Assembly (NCBI RefSeq): GCF_001883705.2
Contig: NZ_MDEQ02000016.1
Location: 62,001 to 126,000 of the forward strand
Direction of reading: 5' to 3'
From: Burkholderia catarinensis
Lineage (GTDB): Bacteria; Pseudomonadota; Gammaproteobacteria; Burkholderiales; Burkholderiaceae
DNA length: 64,000 bases
A program made the position numbers and the translations under genes. The notes below the pieces were generated by a model. The model searched no databases and was not told the DNA's origin. It worked only from the letters and a program-made list of their open reading frames with translations. How positions within the stretch are numbered: position 1 is the first letter of the stretch; each line of letters begins with the position of its first letter. Positions 56,991 to 64,000 of this stretch are shown here, piece after piece.

Positions 56991-57860
56991 TCAGGGCTTG
57001 CGGCAGGCAACCTGATAGTCGATCACGGTGTTCGCCGACGGCTTGTCCGGCTCGCCGCCAGCCGTCGTCACGCCGAGCACGCCGGCCGCGCTCCGGTAGC
57101 GCAGCGCGCAATACCCCATGCCGGTGCCGGAGCACGCTTCGGCTTCGATGATGCCGTGCTTCGCGAGCGTCGCCGCGCCGTCCATCGCGTCCGGCTTTTC
57201 ACGCGGACGCAGCGGTTGCCAGCCATGCGCGATCAGGATCCTGCGCGCCGCGTCGAGCGGCTTGCCGTACACGTTGGGCACGACCGCGCGGCCGTGGCAG
57301 TGAGTGCTTTCGGCGGCGACCCGGGCCAGGCGCAGGCCGCCATGCTCTTTGTGCAACTCGCCGACGGGCGGCGCCGGGCCGTCGCCGCCCCAGATCAGCA
57401 GCGCGCCGCTTTCCAGCCGATCGGCCGAGCCGAGCTGCCAGCCAGCCTTGCGCGCGGTATAGCCGAGCGCGACCAGCGTCGTGCCGTCGAACACGCCGAC
57501 GTTGCCGTTACGCGCGAAACAGATCGCGCTCGTGCCGGGCTGGAATCCGCTCGCGAACGTGACGACCGTGTAGCGGCCGAGCGGCGCCTCGGACGTCACG
57601 ACCCAGTCGAGCTTCGCGACTTCACGGCCGGCCGCGGTGGTCGTCTTCGCGCGATATCGCGCGCAAAACGGGTCGAGCGAACCGTTCTCCGGCGAGTGCG
57701 GCAGCACGCCGAGCGGAACCAGCGACGCGCCGGTGATATCGGAGGCCGTAGACAGCGTCTCGGCCGATGCCGTGCCGCCGAGCGCGACACAGGCAACGGC
57801 CGCGATCGCAGCGACGGAAGCGACACGGCGGGCAACAAGCAGGGCAATCGAGCGGGACAC
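56991..57860 (-). CDS. Secreted protein with a PASTA-like C-terminal motif
   Basis: A 289-residue exported protein. The signal peptide is MSRSIALLVARRVASVAAIA through ASA (~33). The middle has cysteines in DPFCARYRAK and TSAICFARNG and a beta-rich pattern. The C-terminal part includes VPNVYGKPLDAARRILIAHG, which resembles the PASTA repeat of penicillin-binding proteins and serine/threonine kinases, then EACSGTGMGYCALRY with two cysteines. Function unknown. It is probably periplasmic. Confidence 0.65.
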   Translation of the reverse strand: MSRSIALLVARRVASVAAIAAVACVALGGTASAETLSTASDITGASLVPLGVLPHSPENGSLDPFCARYRAKTTTAAGREVAKLDWVVTSEAPLGRYTVVTFASGFQPGTSAICFARNGNVGVFDGTTLVALGYTARKAGWQLGSADRLESGALLIWGGDGPAPPVGELHKEHGGLRLARVAAESTHCHGRAVVPNVYGKPLDAARRILIAHGWQPLRPREKPDAMDGAATLAKHGIIEAEACSGTGMGYCALRYRSAAGVLGVTTAGGEPDKPSANTVIDYQVACRKP

Positions 57861-57929
57861 GCGGGCGGTCTCCGGGGAGAGGGATACGGACGCGACGATC
57901 GCGGGTTTCCGCGCGCGTGCGCCGGCGGT

Positions 57930-58262
57930 TCAGCCGTTCGCGACGACGTCGATCCGCAGCGCTTCGCCGCCGGCGACGATCGCCAGCAGACGATCGACGT
58001 TGGGATGCGCGCCCGGACGGTTGCGCGCGTCGGCCGTATGTTCGGCGAACACCGCGAGGCCGTGCTCGGCGGCCTTCGCGTCGAGCGTGCCGAAGGCCTG
58101 CTTCAGGTAGTTGTACACGGCGAGCGAGCCCTGCTTGCCCGGCTGGTTTTCGATGGTCGCGACCACGTCGCCGTTCGCGCCGACGAGATCGATGCGCGCG
58201 ATGCCGTCGATGGCCGGCAGTTGCGCGAGGTTGTCCTTGAATACTTGGGTCGGTTGAATCAC
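57930..58262 (-). CDS. DUF2322 family protein
   Basis: A 110-residue protein with the GTG start at 58262 (GGAG eight bases upstream). It carries the DUF2322 blocks FKDNLAQLPAIDGIARIDLV, IENQPGKQGSLAVYNYL and AEHTADARNRPGAHPNVDRL. The family is found in beta- and gammaproteobacteria and has no known function. It is likely cytoplasmic. It follows the secreted protein gene at a short distance but on the same strand upstream of it, so they may be co-transcribed. Confidence 0.82.
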   Translation of the reverse strand: MIQPTQVFKDNLAQLPAIDGIARIDLVGANGDVVATIENQPGKQGSLAVYNYLKQAFGTLDAKAAEHGLAVFAEHTADARNRPGAHPNVDRLLAIVAGGEALRIDVVANG

Positions 58263-58880
58263 TGAAAACACTCCGTCGGTTCGATGAATGGCATGGCGGC
58301 CGTATGTTATCCGATCGGACTGCGCTCGGCAGACGCGGCCGTGCGCCAATGGCTTGCCGGAACCTTCCATTCGACTGACGGGCTCGGGACAGGATGTCGT
58401 CGTTGATCGCCCTGATCCACTCGCACCCTGTCGATCGCGTCGCGGCCATACGTGGCTGAGACGTGGTCCAGGTCGAAGACGATTTCCGCTTGCGGGTTGC
58501 AAATTATCGGATGCCTTATCGCGGTATTCACGACCGGAGCGAACCGCATGAGCTTGCGTCGGCTGATCACGAAGCCGCCCGGGTATTGCGATAGGCGATG
58601 CGGAGATCGGGCCGGCCCTCATGAGCCGCCGGCACGGGCCTGGCCCCTGTCGCGTCGCGATCGACGCTCCGCGCGTTGTGGCGTGAATGCTGAAAAGCCG
58701 CGCCGTCTTCACCGAATCAGCCTGGTCCGATAGACGTGCCGCAAGCGAGTACCTAGCATCAGGCGCTTGCATCGGTTGCTATATCGCGTGCGCCGCGATT
58801 CCGGACCCGTTCGGTTTTTTGATCCGATGCAACGAGAGTATCGGCGCCCGCGGAATTCGGTCAATTCAGGAAGAGTGAAA
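58263..58880. other. 618-base region upstream of the TPS exoprotein
   Basis: No supported gene. A motif A site (AATCAGCCTGGTCCGAT, 58715-58731) lies about 150 bases upstream of the exoprotein start, close to the position where a regulator of the TPS locus would bind. Confidence 0.5.
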
Positions 58881-61784
58881 ATGAATTCGAAGCAGTCCTG
58901 TCAATCAAGTGCAAGGCACGCCCCTCGATGCGTGCTGAAGCCGCTGGCGATGCTGGTGCCGCTGATCGCAGCCGGCCATGCGTATGCGGTCCAGGGCGGC
59001 GCGATCGCGGCGGGCACGGGCAACATCACGCAGAACGGCGCGAAAACGCAGATCGACCAGACGTCGTCGAAGTTGATCGTCAACTGGAAGAACTTCGACA
59101 TCGCCAGGCGCGAGACGGTCAACATCGCGCAACCGAACGCCAATGCCGCGATCCTGAACCGCGTGCAGTCGGGCGACATGACGTCGATCCAGGGCGCGCT
59201 GAACGCGAACGGACGCGTGTTCGTGGTGAACCCGAACGGCATCGTGGTGGGCCAGGGCGCGACGATCAATGCGAACAGCGTGGTGCTGTCCGCGGCCGAC
59301 GTGTCGGACAGCGACTTCATGTCGAATCGGCTGCTGACGCTGCAGAACGCCGATGGCAAGACGGGCACCGTGCGCAACGACGGCAAGATCACGACGGAGA
59401 CCGGCGCGCTGCTGGCGGGTGCGCGTGTCGTCAACGGCGCGAGCGGCGTCGTGACGGCTCGCAACGGCAACGTCGCGCTCACGGCCGGCGGCAAGGTAAT
59501 GCTGCAACTCGCTCCGGACGGCAGCATGGAGCAGGTCTACGTCGACACGGGCGCGGCGGGCGCATCGGCGGCCAATGACGGGCGCCTGTCCACCAGCAAC
59601 GGCGCGGTGCGGCTCGAAGGGCAAACGATCGATGCATTGCGCACCGAAGTCGTGCGCAATACCGGCATCGTCGAAGCGCGGTCGCTCAAGGGGCTGGGTG
59701 GTGCATCGGGATCGAACTCCGAGTGGCGCGCGGGTACCGTGACGCTTCGCGCCAGCGGCGACACGCCGGCGAGTGCCGACGTCAATGTCGGCGGCAAGAT
59801 CGGTGCACGCAACATTGCAATCGACAGTTCCGGTGGCCTGACGCTCGACGGAGCGGCATTGAGCACCGCCGCAGACGCCACGCAACTCTCGCCTGGCACG
59901 ACCGTGAGAGGCAATCAGGTCACGGTATCGGCGCACGGCGCCACATCCGAGGGCAGCCTGCAGGTAACCGGGGCGGGTGAGAAGGCGGCTTATCTCCAGC
60001 AGGGCGACCTGGGCGTGACCGGCGGCTCCATGAGCGCCAGGGGGTTCGACAGCATCGTTCAGAACGGGGGGACACTGTCCGCGACCGGCAACGTCGATCT
60101 TTCCGCGCAGGACGTCGCACTCGGCAACGTGACGACGGGCGCCGCCTTGACGGCGAATGCCTATCGCAATCTTGACGTGAAGGGTTCGCTGAACGCAGCC
60201 GCGTCGACCCTCGCCGCCGGGGGCGACCTGACCGTCGCCCGAACCGGCGCGATTGCCGGACGAGATGCGAGGTTGACTGCTGGCAACGACCTGAACGTCG
60301 ACGGACGGGTGGACGTAACCGGCAGTGCGTCTTGGCTGATTGGCTCGAACGTAAACATTGCCGGTACGGTGGCGACGCCCGACGTCGCGGGGAGCGGATT
60401 CCTGCACATCGTAGCGTGGGAACCGGTGGCTGACGGTTCGCGCGGCGTGCTTCGCATCGATGGCCGGGTCGACGGACAGAGCGTCCTGCTTTATGGGGAC
60501 CGGGGCGTCGAGCAATCCGAAAACGGCATCCTGCGCGGCGTCAGAAATTTGGACATCAGCAGTCGAGGGCGGGTCGTGCTCAACGGCACGGTCCACGCGC
60601 CGTCCGGGTATGAAGGCAGGGAGGGGGAGGATCTCGCCAAGGGCCAATTCCGCCACGCCGCGGGCGACTACGCGCCGGGGCAGGCGCACGGCGCGACGAT
60701 CGTGCCGGTCAAGCCGGAGCAGCCGGGCCGTGGCGGCTCGATCGTCGCGGGCGCGGGCGCCATCGCGCAGGACGGCAAGGCAACCAACGTCACGCAGTCG
60801 ACCGACCGCCTGGTTGTGAACTGGAAGGATTTCGACATCGCACGCGACGAGAGCATCAACTTCCGGCAACCGAATGCGAATGCGGCGGTGCTCAACCGCG
60901 TGGCGTCCGGCAAGGTCACGTCGATCGATGGTGCGCTGAACGCGAACGGCCGCGTCTACGTGCTGAATCCGGACGGCATCGTGGTGGGCAAGGACGCGAC
61001 GATCAATGCGAACAGCGTGACGCTCGCGGCGGCGAACACGTCGGACGACGACTTCATGCAGAAGCGCACGATGCGCTTCAGCATGGATCCGGCCACGCGC
61101 GGCGTCGTGCGTAACGAAGGTACGATCGCGACGAGGACGGGTGTGGCGCTGATCGGCCGCGAGGCGTCGAACCTGGCGTCGGGCCGCATCACGAGCGGCA
61201 ACGGCAACGTCGCGCTGGCGGCGGGTGGCGGTGCAACGATGTCGCTGAATGCGGACGGCAGCCTGAACCAGCTCGACGTGACGTCGGCGACCGACCATGC
61301 GCTGGTGGTGAACGACGGCTGGATCACGGCCAACAACGGCCATGCGAGCTTGCAGGCGTACGCGTCCGGCGCGGCCGATGCGGAAATCGCGCGCAACCGC
61401 GGCCAGATCGATGCGATCAACCGGTCGATCGCCGGCCGGTCGGCGAACGGGCTGAGCAGCGGCGATGTGCTGATCAGCGGCCGCAACGCGGACGGGGACC
61501 AGGGCGGCATCGTCAATATCCGTGGCCGGATCACCGGACAGAACATTCGTCTGGCCAGCACGGGCGATCTGAACCTGTCGGGCGCGGTGCTGGGTACGCG
61601 CAACGCCGGCCCGGACTACGGCGTGACGCTGGCCGGCCGGCGGGTGACGATCGCGTCGACCGGCGCGAGGATCAACGGCGACACGACCGTGCAGGGTGTC
61701 GGCAACGGCGCCGTGTACGTGCAGGACGGGCCGCTGACCACGTCCGGAAAATTGTCGATGAGCAATATCGGCACGTCGCGATAA
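58881..61784 (+). CDS. Two-partner secretion exoprotein with two TPS domains (FHA-like)
   Basis: A 967-residue exported protein. The extended signal peptide (MNSKQSCQSSARHAPRCVLK through AYA) leads into a haemagglutination-activity TPS domain (VQGGAIAAGTGNITQNG...NANGRVFVVNPNGIVVGQGA, ~32-270). A beta-helical stretch follows. A second TPS-like domain begins near residue 616 (IVAGAGAIAQDGKATNVTQS...NANGRVYVLNPDGIVVGKDA) and is 60-70% similar to the first by eye. The protein lacks the long FhaB repeat region and any C-terminal toxin domain. It should be secreted through the TpsB pore encoded downstream. The start at 58881 follows GGAAGAG. Confidence 0.9.
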   Translation: MNSKQSCQSSARHAPRCVLKPLAMLVPLIAAGHAYAVQGGAIAAGTGNITQNGAKTQIDQTSSKLIVNWKNFDIARRETVNIAQPNANAAILNRVQSGDMTSIQGALNANGRVFVVNPNGIVVGQGATINANSVVLSAADVSDSDFMSNRLLTLQNADGKTGTVRNDGKITTETGALLAGARVVNGASGVVTARNGNVALTAGGKVMLQLAPDGSMEQVYVDTGAAGASAANDGRLSTSNGAVRLEGQTIDALRTEVVRNTGIVEARSLKGLGGASGSNSEWRAGTVTLRASGDTPASADVNVGGKIGARNIAIDSSGGLTLDGAALSTAADATQLSPGTTVRGNQVTVSAHGATSEGSLQVTGAGEKAAYLQQGDLGVTGGSMSARGFDSIVQNGGTLSATGNVDLSAQDVALGNVTTGAALTANAYRNLDVKGSLNAAASTLAAGGDLTVARTGAIAGRDARLTAGNDLNVDGRVDVTGSASWLIGSNVNIAGTVATPDVAGSGFLHIVAWEPVADGSRGVLRIDGRVDGQSVLLYGDRGVEQSENGILRGVRNLDISSRGRVVLNGTVHAPSGYEGREGEDLAKGQFRHAAGDYAPGQAHGATIVPVKPEQPGRGGSIVAGAGAIAQDGKATNVTQSTDRLVVNWKDFDIARDESINFRQPNANAAVLNRVASGKVTSIDGALNANGRVYVLNPDGIVVGKDATINANSVTLAAANTSDDDFMQKRTMRFSMDPATRGVVRNEGTIATRTGVALIGREASNLASGRITSGNGNVALAAGGGATMSLNADGSLNQLDVTSATDHALVVNDGWITANNGHASLQAYASGAADAEIARNRGQIDAINRSIAGRSANGLSSGDVLISGRNADGDQGGIVNIRGRITGQNIRLASTGDLNLSGAVLGTRNAGPDYGVTLAGRRVTIASTGARINGDTTVQGVGNGAVYVQDGPLTTSGKLSMSNIGTSR

Positions 61785-62081
61785 GTCGCACGGCCGGCCG
61801 CATGGAATCGTATCCGTGAGGCTGGCGCAGGCGTGGTTTCGTACGCGGGGCAGGCGGTGGGTACGCTTGCCCCGCGCCGGCGTCATGCGTTACCCGTCGC
61901 GGCTTGCGCCGCGAACGCGTCATCCGGCGGATGCCCGGCATCGCGCCGCGCACCCGCTGTCGTTTCCGCCGCAGCGCAGGCATGCGGCGTCGAATCCCGA
62001 ATCTCTCGAAGGGCCGCATGCCCGGAAGCCGCAACAGGGCTTTCGCGCCTGACTTGCGGCCGCTTGTTGGCGGAACTCATC

Positions 62082-63836
62082 ATGAAATCGAGGTCAACTG
62101 CTGGCCGTCACCCGGACGCGGCGATGGCGCGCATCTCTGCATCCGCATTGCTTCTGTTTGCCGCCGCCCGCGCGGAGGGGCAGGCGCTGCCGCCGCCCGC
62201 GAACGCGGGCCAGCTGCTGCAGCAGAACCAGTCGTTGTTGTCTCCTGACGTCGATACCGCGCGCCAGTCAGGCAGTCCCGACGATACCGTCGTCGACACG
62301 CGCACGAGCGCCGCCGGAAGCGGCACGGCGATGCTGCACGTCAAACGCTTCGAGTTGAACGAGCCGCTGGGCGAACCGCTCGACGGCGAGGTCGCGCGCC
62401 TGTTCGCGGGCGCGGCAGGCCGCGATCTGACGTTCGAACAGATCACCGCGGTGCGGCTGCAGCTCAACGCGCTGCTGCGCAGGCATCTCGGCCTGCTGGT
62501 TTTCGCTGTCCTGCCGGAACAGGATGCGAGCAACGGCGTCGTGCGTTTCAGGATCGTGCGCGGGCATGTCGAAAGCATCGAACTGAACAATCGTTCGCGC
62601 GTGTCGAATGCGACGCTCGAACGCGTCGTGCCGGGGGCGGGAAAGAGCGGGGCCGCGCTGCTGCCGATCACACGGCCGGACCTGAACGACCTGCAGCAAG
62701 CTGCGCAGATCGCGCGCGCGCTGCCCGGCGTCGCCGCGGTGACGCCGATGCTGACGCAAGGCGAAACGGAAGGCGGCACGCGCGTGGTGCTCGACGTCGC
62801 GCCTGAACCGGCGATCGAAGCGGCGGTGATCGCCGACAACGGCGGATCGCCGAGCACCGGACGCTACCGGGTCGGCGCGCAAGTGACGGCGAACAGCCCG
62901 TTGGGCATCGGGGACCGTGCGCGCGTGCTGGCGTACAACGCGCCCTCCGCGCTTCAGGATCGGGACGGCGCGCACGGCAAGACGTGGATCGGCCTCGCAT
63001 CGTACGACGTCCCGCTGGGCGGCGCGGGAACGCGCGGCGGCGTGCAGTACTCTCGGGTCCAGTACGCGCTGGGCGGGCCCTTGCAGGATCTCGGCGACGG
63101 CTATGCGGACGTCGTCGGCGCGTATGTCAGGCATCCGTTGATATCGACGTCCAGGGACGATCTGAGCGTGGGTGTCGCCTACAACCGGAAGCTGCTGAAG
63201 GATTCCTTTTTCTCCTACGCGTTTCGCCGCCGCTCGAACGTGGCGAGCATCACGCTGAACGGCTCGCATTTCGACGACTGGAAAGGGCGGCCGAACGGAT
63301 TGCAGTATGCGCTCTCGGTCGATGCGGGCGATGTGAGGCAGCTCGAGGTCGGGCTGGGCGATCCGTCCACGCAGGGGCCGTTCGTGAAGTGGGGTGGCTC
63401 CGCCGATTTCACGCAGACGCTGTGGCTCGGCGCCAATGTCCGGGCGCGGATGAGTGCGCAGTTCGCGAACCGGCATCTCGATCCGTCGGAACAGATGTCG
63501 CTCGGTGGACCGAATGCGGTGCGCGCGTATGGCTACGACGCGCCGAGCGTCGATCAGGGCGCGGTGGCGTCGGTCGATCTGACGCAGCAGATTGCAGCCG
63601 TGCCGGGCCTTTCGGCGCGCGTGTTCGTGGACGCCGGCCGCGGTCAGATCAACAAGTCGCGTGCGCTCGCTGGCGCGGACAACACCTGGAACGCGCGCGG
63701 CTATGGCGTGGGGGCTTCATACCAGTACAAGGCTCGCGCACGCGTCGACGTATCGCACGCATTCCGGGCCGGCGCGCCGGCCGGCCAGCGGCCGGCCAGC
63801 GGACAGACGTGGGTAACTGCGACAGTCAATTTCTGA
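62082..63836 (+). CDS. TpsB outer-membrane transporter (ShlB/FhaC/HecB family)
   Basis: A 584-residue outer-membrane protein. The signal region is near the N-terminus. Two POTRA domains follow (LHVKRFELNEPLGEPLDGEV and VVRFRIVRGHVESIELNNRS regions), then a 16-strand barrel ending in a C-terminal aromatic residue (NF). The lid motif appears as GPNAVRAYGYDAP (VRGY-like), needed for TpsA secretion. It lies 297 bases after the exoprotein gene in the same orientation. The start at 62082 was chosen over a long upstream extension. It completes a TPS pair. Confidence 0.9.
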   Translation: MKSRSTAGRHPDAAMARISASALLLFAAARAEGQALPPPANAGQLLQQNQSLLSPDVDTARQSGSPDDTVVDTRTSAAGSGTAMLHVKRFELNEPLGEPLDGEVARLFAGAAGRDLTFEQITAVRLQLNALLRRHLGLLVFAVLPEQDASNGVVRFRIVRGHVESIELNNRSRVSNATLERVVPGAGKSGAALLPITRPDLNDLQQAAQIARALPGVAAVTPMLTQGETEGGTRVVLDVAPEPAIEAAVIADNGGSPSTGRYRVGAQVTANSPLGIGDRARVLAYNAPSALQDRDGAHGKTWIGLASYDVPLGGAGTRGGVQYSRVQYALGGPLQDLGDGYADVVGAYVRHPLISTSRDDLSVGVAYNRKLLKDSFFSYAFRRRSNVASITLNGSHFDDWKGRPNGLQYALSVDAGDVRQLEVGLGDPSTQGPFVKWGGSADFTQTLWLGANVRARMSAQFANRHLDPSEQMSLGGPNAVRAYGYDAPSVDQGAVASVDLTQQIAAVPGLSARVFVDAGRGQINKSRALAGADNTWNARGYGVGASYQYKARARVDVSHAFRAGAPAGQRPASGQTWVTATVNF

Positions 63837-63911
63837 TGGGCGTACATCCGGATCGCCGGGGCCATGGGGCCGGGCGATCCGGAACGTGTCCGCCACGAGC
63901 CGCGTGATGCT

Positions 63912-64000
63912 TTAGCCGGGCGGCCAGTTCGGGAGCACGATGCCGTCGTTGTAATCGTCGTCGGTGCCGTCTTCCGGTCCGACGATTCCGAAGTACGCTT
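63912..64000 (-). CDS. Fourth LecB-like lectin, C-terminus only (window edge)
   Basis: The minus strand at the right edge encodes AYFGIVGPEDGTDDDYNDGI and then VLPNWPPG with a stop at 63912. This is the calcium/sugar-binding loop and terminal glycine of a BC2L-type lectin. It differs from the three operon lectins: GSEDGTD is replaced by GPEDGTD and the final NWPLG by NWPPG. The prolines could alter the site or indicate relaxed selection. The start lies beyond the window. It is encoded 75 bases after the TpsB gene, convergently. Confidence 0.88.
   Translation of the reverse strand, partial: AYFGIVGPEDGTDDDYNDGIVLPNWPPG

Noticed and set aside
58307..58570. 87-codon minus-strand frame upstream of the TPS exoprotein
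   Set aside because: Contains a plausible stretch (EIVFDLDHVSATYG), but there is no start signal and no recognisable family.
1..64000. CRISPR array, tRNA or rRNA genes, prophage
   Set aside because: No regularly spaced repeats, cloverleaf sequences, integrase or phage structural genes were seen.

Overview
The window is high-GC betaproteobacterial DNA. It is best explained as a secondary replicon of a Burkholderia cepacia complex strain close to B. cenocepacia. The strongest evidence is a three-gene lectin operon (17571-19833) whose products match the BC2L-A, BC2L-C and BC2L-B architectures in the order bclA-bclC-bclB, plus the C-terminus of a fourth LecB-type lectin at the right edge. No tRNA, rRNA, CRISPR array, prophage or integrase was recognised.

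Layout: 1-7300 holds an AraC regulator cut by the window edge, an NmrA-type oxidoreductase, a BenE transporter, a fatty acid desaturase, a PhnD-like binding protein, and the RNA helicase dbpA with a small zinc-finger partner. 7500-17120 carries mqo, a small lipoprotein, an Lrp regulator divergent from an acetylpolyamine amidohydrolase-type deacetylase, an amino acid binding protein, NUDIX, MscS, an M23 peptidase and an AraC/GyrI-like regulator. 17290-20370 is the lectin operon, bracketed by two copies of a dispersed repeat. leuA (20784-22496) is preceded by a leucine-rich leader peptide with rare CTA codons, which points to attenuation.

22600-27900 is an accessory island of visibly lower GC: a peptidyl-prolyl isomerase remnant, then a four-gene unit (HTH regulator, restriction-endonuclease-like protein, small middle component, DUF2326 coiled-coil ATPase) that fits the ABC-three-component conflict systems. 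On its far side, in the opposite orientation, lie a HigA remnant and a SymE-toxin/HTH pair. That second HTH protein is a 106-residue paralogue of the HTH that opens the ABC system.

27900-32340 holds an Hpt-like fragment, an arsR-arsC-acr3-arsH arsenic operon and a TlpA-type membrane thioredoxin. 32563-about 34320 is an IS605-type element with an intact TnpB, a predicted omega-RNA end and a TnpA broken by two nonsense codons. 34460-36730 mixes repeats, truncated genes, an unknown protein and a GNAT. 36970-44130 carries an ABC exporter, a Phd/PIN toxin-antitoxin pair beside an aldo/keto reductase remnant, an aldo/keto reductase with a divergent LysR, ArsR with a PLP-dependent decarboxylase, and a cupin.

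44550-50550 has a small membrane protein and two large GH92 lipoproteins. 50696-58262 holds SDR, surE, azlCD with an Lrp regulator, a YiiX-like papain-fold enzyme, a truncated antitoxin, LysE, a secreted protein and DUF2322. 58881-63836 is a two-partner secretion locus whose exoprotein carries two TPS domains, directly followed by the fourth lectin. Lectins, GH92 mannosidases and the TPS exoprotein together suggest a region devoted to surface glycan interaction; that link is inference.
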